The notes under the pieces are model-generated. The model made no database searches and was not told where the DNA came from. It worked only from the letters and a program-made list of their open reading frames with translations. This document shows positions 8,002 to 15,024 of a DNA stretch of 64,000 nt, piece after piece; position 1 is the stretch's first letter; every line of letters starts with the position of its first letter. The stretch is from IMG/VR virus record IMGVR_UViG_3300045303_000152, positions 1 through 64,000 of that record; one strand, 5' to 3'. This DNA comes from a virus. A program made the position numbers and the translations under genes.

Positions 8002-8561
8002 TCCTCCCCGCCCAACAAATCCGCAAGCTCGCTTTTGAAAAGCAAATGATCGTGCCCTTTCTCGAGCGCGGTGTTTCAGCAGGCAAGACCTACGGCTTAG
8101 GCCCTTGCACCTATGACGTGCGCATCAAACAGCGCGTTACCATCTATCCCTGGAACCTTGCTTACCGCTACAGGTTCTACAAAGCTATTGATTGGGTACG
8201 CAGCAGGTTTGGTGAGCCCTTACGCCACGAGCATCTGCGGCTTGGGTTCACGCTGGTCAGCACGATTGAAACCGTGGCGATGCCCGATGACGTTGCTGCC
8301 CATGTAATGGATAAGTCGAGCTGGGCACGTAAAGGGCTTAGCGTCTACAACACCCACTTCGATCCGGGCTTCAAAGGCTACCCAACTCTCGAGCTTGCCA
8401 ATAATGGCAACAAGATAATCGACATACCTGAAGGTATTGCCATCTGCCAATTCAAGTTCGAGTGGCTGACTGAAGCCACCGAGATGCCGTATCGCGGAAA
8501 ATATTCCAATCAACCTGATCGGCCCGTTGAAGCTATCGTGGGTACGGATATTTGGTCATGA
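7998..8561 (+). CDS. dcd: dCTP deaminase (Dcd/DUT superfamily)
   Basis: 187 residues (E. coli Dcd is 193). Deaminates dCTP to dUTP, feeding dTTP synthesis. Trimeric dUTPase-fold motifs are visible: CTYDVRI, the DKSSWARKG phosphate-binding segment (~104-112) and DPGFKGYPTLELAN (~122-135), which holds the catalytic Glu region. Start fixed by the ATGA overlap with the preceding gene. Some family members also hydrolyse dUTP; which activity applies cannot be told. Works with NrdJ in nucleotide supply. Confidence 0.85.
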   Translation: MILPAQQIRKLAFEKQMIVPFLERGVSAGKTYGLGPCTYDVRIKQRVTIYPWNLAYRYRFYKAIDWVRSRFGEPLRHEHLRLGFTLVSTIETVAMPDDVAAHVMDKSSWARKGLSVYNTHFDPGFKGYPTLELANNGNKIIDIPEGIAICQFKFEWLTEATEMPYRGKYSNQPDRPVEAIVGTDIWS

Positions 8562-9025
8562 GATACGTCAGGCCCAACCCCCGAACAAAGTACATTGGGG
8601 CCTATGCGATTAGGCATAAGGACTCTGGTCGTTTGTATGTTGGCGGCTCAACTGATATCACTGGAAGGTATACACATCACAGATTTTGCTTGCGCCGAGG
8701 GACACATAAGTGTAAAAATCTTCAAGTGGCTTGGACTAAGTTTGGTGAAACAGCCTTCGAATTTATAACTCTTGAAAATTGCACGAAGCGTGAGCTACTT
8801 GCTACTGAAGATTGGTGGCATAAACAATATCCAGACTCATTCAACAAAGTTAAAGCAGCTAAAACTGGAGGACAGCGAGGGCCTTCCATAGCACAAAGCA
8901 ATGCAGCTAAACGCCGATGGTCAAATCCTAAGTATCGAGCCAAGCGAGAAGAATGGCTAGCTACCCGAGCACCAGGAGGTCAGTTTGTCAAACGCACCAA
9001 CATCAAAGCCTACCAAAATTTTTAG
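8558..9025 (+). CDS. GIY-YIG homing endonuclease
   Basis: 155 residues. IGAYAI (13-18) and YVGGS (27-31) are the two halves of the GIY-YIG nuclease motif, followed by the catalytic-type Arg (R37), H40, the LRRGTHKCKNLQVAW helix and a Glu in TLENC. The C-terminal part (QSNAAKRRWSNPKYRAKRE) looks like a basic DNA-binding repeat of the NUMOD type. The gene is richer in A+T than its neighbours and sits between dcd and the glycosyltransferases, typical of a mobile free-standing homing gene. Start overlaps the dcd stop (ATGA). Confidence 0.8.
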   Translation: MRYVRPNPRTKYIGAYAIRHKDSGRLYVGGSTDITGRYTHHRFCLRRGTHKCKNLQVAWTKFGETAFEFITLENCTKRELLATEDWWHKQYPDSFNKVKAAKTGGQRGPSIAQSNAAKRRWSNPKYRAKREEWLATRAPGGQFVKRTNIKAYQNF

Positions 9026-9035
9026 CGAGCGAGAT

Positions 9036-9284
9036 ATGCAAACATTGTTCCAATCACTTCCTGAGGTTAAAGCTAAATTTCACTATATGGGACTCCATGG
9101 CCATACATCAAGTATGGAAAGTGACTGCAAACGTGCGATATGGAATTTTCTTTCCTACATCACACGAGGCAATCAACCAAGTACCCTAACTGAACTCGCT
9201 TACGCAGCCTATAGAGAAATGGCTGAGTACAGCAGAAAGCATTTTCCTTCTTTAAGCCCAGCCGTGCCCTCACTAAGATTTTAA
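9036..9284 (+). CDS. Small protein, unknown function
   Basis: 82 residues from ATG 9036 (MQTLFQSLPEVKAKFHYMG). An alternative TTG at 8985 has a perfect AGGAGG (8974-8979) five bases upstream inside the homing gene and would add 17 residues; that signal may be the true start. A+T-rich like the homing gene, so it may have arrived with it. No motif recognised. Confidence 0.5.
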   Translation: MQTLFQSLPEVKAKFHYMGLHGHTSSMESDCKRAIWNFLSYITRGNQPSTLTELAYAAYREMAEYSRKHFPSLSPAVPSLRF

Positions 9285-9286
9285 TC

Positions 9287-10114
9287 ATGCGGGTCAGCGT
9301 CAACATTCTCAAGCACAACGGCAATGCGCTGCACACGTGCCGCGCTTTTGCTCGGGGCATCGAGCTATCCGGTGACGAGGCCGTGCTGCGTACAGAGCGC
9401 GACCATCGCATGGATGACTTCGACGCCGCCGTGCTTTGGGGTTATGTAACACCCTGCCAGAATATCGTCAAAGCCTGCCGCGATAAGCGGATACCTTTCG
9501 TGTTCATGGACCTTGGCTACTTTCGCCGCACTGAGAGCGGCTACTTCAAGGTGACGGTCAATGAGCGGCACCCGACCACTTACCTCATGGATACTAAGCT
9601 ACCGTTCGATAGGTTCGAGCGGCTAAAGCTTAACATCCGCCCCTGGCAACGTAACGGCGAGCACATTCTACTAGCAGGTATGTCAGGTAAGGCAGCATGG
9701 TCGTGGAAGCTTGAAGCCGAAAGCTACGAGCGCGAAGCTGTCAGGATATTAAAGAAGTATACCAAACGTTGCATCATCTACCGCCCAAAGCCGAGCTGGC
9801 CCGATGCTCGCCCTATCAAACACGCGAACATGATTAGAGGTACTGCATTAGAGCAGGCCCTCGAGAACGCGCACTGTGTCGTCGCGCATCATTCGAACGC
9901 TGCGTGCGAGGCATTGCTGGCGGGCGTGCCTGTATTCTGCAAGTACGGTGCGGCTTCGCTGTTCAATAGCGGTGAGCTGAGCCAAGTGGAAACCCCGCTC
10001 TACCCTGACGGCCGCGAGCAATGGGCTGCTAACCTCGCCTATAGTCAATGGAACCTTCACGAGATGGCCAGTGGCGAATGCTGGCGGCACCTCAAATCGG
10101 TGGGCTTGATATGA
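9287..10114 (+). CDS. GT-B-like glycosyltransferase paralogue A
   Basis: 275 residues; the shortest of three tandem homologues. Shared blocks: MDLGYFRR, IYRPKPSW, the donor-site-like AHHSNAACEALLAGVPVFC, and a C-terminal WAANLAYSQWNLHEMASGE. The HxSxxxxEALxxGVPV pattern is typical of the C-terminal domain of GT-B enzymes and capsule export/synthesis proteins, where it contacts the nucleotide sugar. The acceptor is unknown. Its stop overlaps the next start (ATGA), so the set is cotranslated. Confidence 0.65.
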   Translation: MRVSVNILKHNGNALHTCRAFARGIELSGDEAVLRTERDHRMDDFDAAVLWGYVTPCQNIVKACRDKRIPFVFMDLGYFRRTESGYFKVTVNERHPTTYLMDTKLPFDRFERLKLNIRPWQRNGEHILLAGMSGKAAWSWKLEAESYEREAVRILKKYTKRCIIYRPKPSWPDARPIKHANMIRGTALEQALENAHCVVAHHSNAACEALLAGVPVFCKYGAASLFNSGELSQVETPLYPDGREQWAANLAYSQWNLHEMASGECWRHLKSVGLI

Positions 10115-11010
10115 AACTCAACATCGTACTCTACCTGAGTTCGAAGAAGCGTGAGCAGGACTTTCACCGTGCCATGCTGACGGGCTTTAGCAAGCTTGGT
10201 GATCGGGTTAGCTACATGCCAAAGCAGACCTTCGACCTGAGCGACATTCCAGCCAATACCAACGTGCTCGTCATCGTCGGCGTGAAGAGCAAGCGTGTGT
10301 TTCAAGCGTGCAAAGACAAAGGCATTACCGTACTGATGGTTGACAAAGGCTACTTCAGGAATAGGGAGTACTACCGCTTCTCCCTGGGTGGCTATCAACC
10401 GCCTTATCTGGAGGAAATGAAATGTACCCCCGAGCGCATGCGTAGGCTTGGTGTGCGATTGCGGCCTCGTCAAGTGGAAGGTCGCACAATAATCTTTGCC
10501 GGCAGCAGCCACAAGTACTGTAACTTCCATGAGCTGGGAGATGTTAACCTCTATGCAAAACATGCGTGTTTGGCTCTCAACACTATTATGGGCGGTGCGA
10601 AAACTCTTATCTACCGTCCGAAACCTAGCTGGTGGGCGAACGATGCCAAAAGCGAAAAGCGCATCGCGCCCGATACCGACAACCTGCCAGCCAACACACG
10701 ATTTTCTGGTCCAAATGAATTGCTCTCCCAGCTACTCCCTGACTGCCATTGCTTGGTTACGCATGGATCAACCGCAGCCCTAGATGCTTTGGCTGCCGGC
10801 GTGCCGGTACTGCTACTGAGCGACAAAGGCGTCAGTCCAGCTTGGCCGCTGAGCGAGCTTGATATGCGTAAAGTGCTCAATCCTTTCTGGCCTGACGACC
10901 AGTTTCGCCAACAGATATTCGCCAACCTTGCGCACTGTCAGTTCAACTTAGCAGAGATGGCTGACGGTACAGCTTGGGCAAACCTCAAACCCTGGTACAA
11001 GAAGGTCTGA
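10111..11010 (+). CDS. GT-B-like glycosyltransferase paralogue B
   Basis: 299 residues from ATG 10111, overlapping the preceding stop. Aligns with its neighbours over VDKGYFRNREYYRFSLGGY, IFAGSSHKYC, LIYRPKPSWW, THGSTAALDALAAGVPVLLL, LNPFWPDD and FANLAHCQFNLAEMADGTAW. An N-terminal Rossmann-like part is followed by the GT-B donor-domain signature. Closer to paralogue C than to A in the middle region. Confidence 0.65.
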   Translation: MKLNIVLYLSSKKREQDFHRAMLTGFSKLGDRVSYMPKQTFDLSDIPANTNVLVIVGVKSKRVFQACKDKGITVLMVDKGYFRNREYYRFSLGGYQPPYLEEMKCTPERMRRLGVRLRPRQVEGRTIIFAGSSHKYCNFHELGDVNLYAKHACLALNTIMGGAKTLIYRPKPSWWANDAKSEKRIAPDTDNLPANTRFSGPNELLSQLLPDCHCLVTHGSTAALDALAAGVPVLLLSDKGVSPAWPLSELDMRKVLNPFWPDDQFRQQIFANLAHCQFNLAEMADGTAWANLKPWYKKV

Positions 11011-11015
11011 CACCA

Positions 11016-11924
11016 ATGCGAATTATCATCTATACCTTACCCAAGGTCAAGCAGCGTGAGATGACCGAACGTCTCATGAAAGGCTTTCTGGCCAATGGTG
11101 ACTACGTTTCAATCTACCCAGCGGCGCAGGCGTTTCATAGCAGCACCGACCGCTACGAGCTTCGCGATGCTGACCTAGCCGTGATGATCGGCGGGCAGTC
11201 CTTCAGCATTTACGGACAATGCCGCTCGCGCGTGCCGACGTTGTTTGTGGATAAAGCCTACGTCGGCCGGCGAGACTACTATCGCTTGGTGCTCAACGGC
11301 TATCTGCCTTACTACCTTGACGAGCTGGCGCCCAACTACGATAGAATGGAACTTTGTCAGATACCCTTCAAGCCGCGCGTTGCTTACGGCAAGTTTATCA
11401 TCTATGCCGGTTCATCGAACGCCTATTGCCAGCACCACGGCTTGGGCGGCGCTTTGGAATACGACCGCCGGGTATGCGCCCAGATTGTCCGCCAGCTTCA
11501 GGCACTAACGGTGGCTGATATACCCAAGACGATAATGTACCGCATGAAAGCCTCGCTGGTGCCACGCGATCACCTGAAGCAGTATTCCATGCCTGACACG
11601 TTGCCTCCAGGGGTGCAGTACTGTCCGCCCGACGTAAAATTAACTACGCTGCTTCCTGATGCTCATTGCGTGGTAACGTTCGGCAGCAATGCAGCTATAG
11701 AAGCCATCGCTAACGGCGTGCCGGCAGTTGTGCTATCGTCCGCAGGCATCAACCCGGCATGGTCGATAGCAGAACACAATGACGTGCTGAACCCTTACTG
11801 GGCGCCGGACGATCGACGTAGGAGTTTGCTGGGCCGCCTCGCGCAAGTACAGTTCAGCGCGCATGATATAGAGAGCGGATTAGCCTGGGCAATCGTGAGG
11901 CCCTGGTTAGGAAGAGGGAGATAA
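11016..11924 (+). CDS. GT-B-like glycosyltransferase paralogue C
   Basis: 302 residues from ATG 11016, five bases after the preceding stop. Same block order as paralogue B: VDKAYVGRRDYYRLVLNGY, IYAGSSNAYC, TFGSNAAIEAIANGVPAVVL, LNPYWAPDD, LAQVQFSAHDIESGLAW. The IYRPKPSW block is replaced by MYRMKASL, so a donor-site difference is possible. Followed three bases later by an FkbM methyltransferase, which suggests a glycan-decorating pathway. Confidence 0.65.
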   Translation: MRIIIYTLPKVKQREMTERLMKGFLANGDYVSIYPAAQAFHSSTDRYELRDADLAVMIGGQSFSIYGQCRSRVPTLFVDKAYVGRRDYYRLVLNGYLPYYLDELAPNYDRMELCQIPFKPRVAYGKFIIYAGSSNAYCQHHGLGGALEYDRRVCAQIVRQLQALTVADIPKTIMYRMKASLVPRDHLKQYSMPDTLPPGVQYCPPDVKLTTLLPDAHCVVTFGSNAAIEAIANGVPAVVLSSAGINPAWSIAEHNDVLNPYWAPDDRRRSLLGRLAQVQFSAHDIESGLAWAIVRPWLGRGR

Positions 11925-11927
11925 GCA

Positions 11928-12578
11928 ATGGCAGCCTACCAAACTAAGAGCGGCTTTTGGGTGCATGACAATCAGAAGCTGAAGTGGGATAAGCACATTA
12001 ATAGGAAAACGGGCGAGCCTCAGTACCAGATGCCTCAGCTTGAACAGGCGATAGCAGAGTGTAAGCGTGCGGGGCGCATGCATACCGTTATAGATGGTGG
12101 CGCTCACGTCGGCTTGTGGACCTATCACTTCGCGCAGCGCTTCCAGCGAGTACTGGCCTTCGAGCCCACGGTGGATAGCTTTGAGTGCCTACGATTGAAT
12201 AATAAGGATAAAGATAATGTGAAAGTTTACAACCTTGCCTTGAGCAATTACATAGGCACGCTCACGATGGCGCCCAGAAAAATGGGTTGGGAGCATGTAG
12301 CGGAAGGTACCCCCAATGCTATCGACTTGCCCTGTACCACGATTGATAGTTTGGCGTTGAACCAACTCGACTTGCTAAAGTTGGATATCGAGGGTCACGA
12401 GTTCGAGGCATTGAAGGGCGCGGTGCAAACAATCACGCGCTGCAAGCCGGTCATCGTCGTTGAGGATAAGCGGGATATCAGGCCCGGTGAGCTGCCAATC
12501 CACTACCTGATTGATTTGGGTATGGAGCTTGCCCATCGCCTCAAGCATGACCACATTTTTGTGTGGCCTGAAATCTAG
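11928..12578 (+). CDS. FkbM-family SAM-dependent methyltransferase
   Basis: 216 residues. Motif I of class I methyltransferases is VIDGGAHVGLWTYHFA (residues ~55-70), followed by the acidic VLAFEPT ribose-binding strand and the FkbM signature LDLLKLDIEGHEFEALKGA. FkbM enzymes mostly O-methylate sugars or natural products. Directly behind three glycosyltransferase-like genes, so a methylated glycan is a reasonable guess. A paralogue lies on the minus strand at 33831-34478. Confidence 0.8.
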   Translation: MAAYQTKSGFWVHDNQKLKWDKHINRKTGEPQYQMPQLEQAIAECKRAGRMHTVIDGGAHVGLWTYHFAQRFQRVLAFEPTVDSFECLRLNNKDKDNVKVYNLALSNYIGTLTMAPRKMGWEHVAEGTPNAIDLPCTTIDSLALNQLDLLKLDIEGHEFEALKGAVQTITRCKPVIVVEDKRDIRPGELPIHYLIDLGMELAHRLKHDHIFVWPEI

Positions 12579-12616
12579 TAGCTATTTTGTATTGGAGGCT
12601 AGCAATAATTTTTAGG

Positions 12617-12829
12617 CTACCTAGGTAGCACCCTATTTTGCTGAACGCTGTATATAGGGCTATAGCTATGGGATTTGGGGCTTAATTGGCACGGCGCCGG
12701 CGATGGCGGGGGCGCATCAACCCATATCACGGTAGGCCGTTCTAAGTACTCATGGCCGGTCCAAAAGGCGCCGCGCTGGTACAGCTCAAACAGCCAAGCG
12801 TCCAACCGGGCTTGTTCCTCAGGCGTCAT
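12617..12829 (-). CDS. Small protein at the end of the late operon
   Basis: 70 residues; MTPEEQARLDAWLFELYQRG looks like a genuine helical start, with WTGHEYLERPTVIWVDAPPP after it. The tail is P/S-rich and its last ~13 codons lie in the dispersed repeat. Start overlaps the preceding stop (ATGA). Last gene of the minus operon. Function unknown. Confidence 0.55.
   Translation of the reverse strand: MTPEEQARLDAWLFELYQRGAFWTGHEYLERPTVIWVDAPPPSPAPCQLSPKSHSYSPIYSVQQNRVLPR
12621..12655 (+). repeat. Two-block dispersed repeat, copy 1
   Basis: CTAGGTAGCACCCTA (12621-12635) followed two bases later by TTGCTGAACGCTGTATAT (12638-12655). Both blocks recur at 51577-51619 with ten bases between them. This copy lies where the plus and minus operons converge and overlaps the 3' end of the small minus-strand gene. 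Confidence 0.7.
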
Positions 12830-12996
12830 AGCGAACGGCCGCCCCTAGTTGTGGCGGAGTCCTGCTCTCGAGTGATGCCTAAGCTATTGATGGGCGGTGC
12901 CGGCGTAGCTACGCGGTCGCTGTCGATGCTGACCGTCTGTGGCGACAATAACGGTATCGGGGTTGGCGGGGTTGGCGGTGTATCTTGTTCTGCCAT
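12826..12996 (-). CDS. Proline-rich small protein
   Basis: 56 residues (MAEQDTPPTPPTPIPLLSPQ then a polar tail ending TRGGRSL). GTGAGGCTTGAAC precedes the ATG and the TGA overlaps the next ATG, so it fits the operon's spacing even though it has no recognisable fold. Disordered by composition. Function unknown. Confidence 0.5.
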   Translation of the reverse strand: MAEQDTPPTPPTPIPLLSPQTVSIDSDRVATPAPPINSLGITREQDSATTRGGRSL

Positions 12997-13010
12997 GTTC
13001 AAGCCTCACG

Positions 13011-13712
13011 TTACCTAGGGCGCATGTTAGTCGGTGGGGATAAAGGGTTTCGGTTATCTATCCTCTCCCATGAGCGTTCAACACGTCGCAGGGTATCGTC
13101 AATCGTCGTCAGCTTATTCTTGACGACTTCAACCTCTGTACGCAACTGCATCATTGCGTTGAGGCTGCTCTCAAGCCGTTCGAGGTTTTTGGTGAGCAGC
13201 ATGTAGCGCTCATCCATAACCACCATAGCGCGGGTATGCCGCTCTTCAATCAGCCTGACTTGAGCGGCATCCCTATCTTTCGACTGCTGATCGACTACGG
13301 TGATAGCCAACTGGTTAGCGTCTAGCCTCGCCAGCACGTGCGCGTAAGTAAACCCGAGCTGACCGATGTTGAGGGAGAGGGTCAAGGCCAACGTTATGAC
13401 TGCTAGTGGGCTAGCTTGCCACCACGCAGGTTTACCGTTTCTGCCATTCTCTCCATTATTACCCCCGCTACGTTTCATTACGGTTCGAACCCTCTGAGTT
13501 CTAGTGTTGGACCTACCTTTGGGCTTTTTCTTGGCGGCATGACGGGGTGCAGCCTTTTTGGTTTTTGAACGGGCATTTCTATTGGTGGAGCGGGACCTAT
13601 TCGCGTTTCCATTGGTAGCAGGCGTGTCCTGAGCTTGGGCAGGGCTGCCAGCCTCACCATTGGGTGCAAATCCGGGCACTGTGGGCTCATCGCCGTGTGC
13701 AGTCGTAGGCAT
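13011..13712 (-). CDS. Membrane-anchored coiled-coil protein (possible i-spanin-like)
   Basis: 233 residues from the 13712 start: a disordered N-terminus turning strongly basic (AAKKKPKGRSNTRTQR), a membrane segment (PLAVITLALTLSLNIGQLGF, ~103-122) and ~95 residues of coiled coil. An alternative start at 13478 (MKRSGG, 155 residues) overlaps the stop of the embedded frame as TAATG and would place the membrane helix near residue 25, closer to a classical Rz. The choice is open. Resembles the gene at 45-533 in layout. Encoded near the end of the late operon. Confidence 0.6.
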   Translation of the reverse strand: MPTTAHGDEPTVPGFAPNGEAGSPAQAQDTPATNGNANRSRSTNRNARSKTKKAAPRHAAKKKPKGRSNTRTQRVRTVMKRSGGNNGENGRNGKPAWWQASPLAVITLALTLSLNIGQLGFTYAHVLARLDANQLAITVVDQQSKDRDAAQVRLIEERHTRAMVVMDERYMLLTKNLERLESSLNAMMQLRTEVEVVKNKLTTIDDTLRRVERSWERIDNRNPLSPPTNMRPR

Positions 13713-13813
13713 AACCCCGTTACCCCCGCCAAAGCATCACTTCTCACTTGATTGGCTGCACTGACTGTTAAAATCGTCGCTAGCATTAGCAGGGTGTAGT
13801 ATCTATAGCTCAT
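13478..13813 (-). CDS. Overlapping secreted proline-rich protein (possible o-spanin analogue)
   Basis: 111 residues. N-terminal hydrophobic signal (YTLLMLATILTVSAANQ) and a proline-rich body (PAPPIEMPVQKPKRLHPVMP). AGGGGGA precedes the ATG at good distance, so initiation is well supported. It overlaps the 13712 frame by 235 bases in another phase. A signal peptide plus proline-rich body overlapping a membrane coiled-coil gene resembles Rz/Rz1, but no lipobox cysteine follows the signal, so the analogy is only partial. Confidence 0.5.
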   Translation of the reverse strand: MSYRYYTLLMLATILTVSAANQVRSDALAGVTGLCLRLHTAMSPQCPDLHPMVRLAALPKLRTRLLPMETRIGPAPPIEMPVQKPKRLHPVMPPRKSPKVGPTLELRGFEP

Positions 13814-13971
13814 TAGTCTTTCCCCCTGCTAACCAAGCTCGCGTAGGTTGTAGAGAAATAATTGTAGCTTTACCCTGTGTACCAGTCCTCGCCCCGAAAC
13901 GTCAAGCATAGGGTACGGATCAACTGCGAGTTAAGCTTAGACGCTGCCACAAGCAGCTTGCAAAAGGCTTA

Positions 13972-14006
13972 GGCGCACGAGACTATCAAAACCAGCCTCG
14001 TGCGCC
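13972..14006 (-). terminator. Hairpin downstream of the tail genes
   Basis: Perfect 10-bp stem GGCGCACGAG/CTCGTGCGCC with a 15-base loop, 30 bases after the stop of the gene ending at 14037. On the minus strand it is followed by TAAGCCTTTTGC, a weak U-run. The surrounding gap 13814-14036 holds nothing else that I can identify. Confidence 0.5.
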
Positions 14007-14036
14007 ATCACAACGTGGTATTTACGCTCGTTATTC

Positions 14037-14552
14037 TCAAGCGGGGCTGGATTTATCATTGGCAGCCCCGCTAGCATCTGCTGCGGGCGGCTCGTCTGCT
14101 GGTTTCTCTTGCCTTGTCGACTGCTCTCCTGCCTGACCGTTGACCACATTAGCCGGCGTTGATGGTGGCGCATCATGAGCGTCAGCTGCCTCCCTGGCCT
14201 CCTTTTGCAGTCTGATGACTTCCTCCATCGCCCCGGCGTATTGGAGCTCCTTCTCCTTGAGCTGCTCGGTTAACAGAGCAACGACCTGCTCGGCCTCGGC
14301 GTATTTGGCCATGTAGTGAGCTGCTCGGTCATCTGCTTCTGCCCTTTGCTGTACCACCGCCCGATAGAGCAACTGCAAATCAGACTCGTTAGCGGGGCGC
14401 AGCAGACGTGGCCCACCTGGCAATCCGGGCAACGGCGGTCCTGCTACTCCAGCTTGCCTGGGCCTCGCCCCTGTACTTTGCGCTATTTTGCTAGCTGCTT
14501 CCTGAAGGCGACGTGCCGTCATTTCGCGAACGTTGTTGCTGTCTTTCGTCAT
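14037..14552 (-). CDS. Coiled-coil protein, unknown function
   Basis: 171 residues. Start 14552 (MTKDSNNVREM) is chosen because AAGGA lies seven bases upstream; an ATG 15 bases earlier contains that site. A G/P/L linker (~45-53) separates an N-terminal helix from a long charged coiled coil (~65-125), then an A/P/E-rich disordered tail. Located after the tail-spike gene; could be a chaperone or a tail accessory, without direct evidence. Confidence 0.65.
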   Translation of the reverse strand: MTKDSNNVREMTARRLQEAASKIAQSTGARPRQAGVAGPPLPGLPGGPRLLRPANESDLQLLYRAVVQQRAEADDRAAHYMAKYAEAEQVVALLTEQLKEKELQYAGAMEEVIRLQKEAREAADAHDAPPSTPANVVNGQAGEQSTRQEKPADEPPAADASGAANDKSSPA

Positions 14553-14604
14553 GGGGGTGTCCTTCATTGATGTTGACTGGTGGGGGTATATGACCTTCTC
14601 AAAC

Positions 14605-15003
14605 TTAGGTTATAGCCTTTTCGTCGGCTTCGTCGGCCTCGTCGTCCTCGTTCTTGGTCTTGACCTGTGGTCGAGCTGCCTTAGCCCGAATTTCATTGAC
14701 ACGGTCCCGTTCTGCTTGCTCGGCTTTGGCGTGCTCCTCCTGTGCCTTCTCCGCCTCCTTTTGTTCCCTCACTTTCCTCTCGAAATCCGCTATTGAAATT
14801 TCCTTCATCTTAGCAAGGAAAGGAACTACCAAAGCATTCGTTTGCTCATGCGTGAGTATTTGTCGCTCACCGTACCCTCGCGTTAGATGTTTATCATCTT
14901 CTGTGACGACGTAACCATGCTCCAAAACGACGTGGGCAATGCGTCCATCTGGCTCAAGCATGATAGCCACGCTTTGTAGGTAGTCTTTCTTTGCCAAGGC
15001 CAT
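14605..15003 (-). CDS. Small protein with charged coiled-coil tail
   Basis: 132 residues from MALAKKDYLQSV; GGAGG five bases upstream decides this start over an ATG four codons earlier. The N-terminal ~55 residues look folded (VAIMLEPDGRIAHVVLEHGY), the rest is a K/E/A-rich helix ending in an acidic run (EDDEADEADEKA). Immediately downstream of the tail spike, a place often used for spike assembly factors. Confidence 0.65.
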   Translation of the reverse strand: MALAKKDYLQSVAIMLEPDGRIAHVVLEHGYVVTEDDKHLTRGYGERQILTHEQTNALVVPFLAKMKEISIADFERKVREQKEAEKAQEEHAKAEQAERDRVNEIRAKAARPQVKTKNEDDEADEADEKAIT

Positions 15004-15024
15004 GTTAACCTCCATTGTTTATCA

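Noticed and set aside
13480-13495. tRNA T-arm-like GGTTCGAACC
   Set aside because: It lies in coding sequence and no acceptor, D or anticodon stems can be drawn around it.
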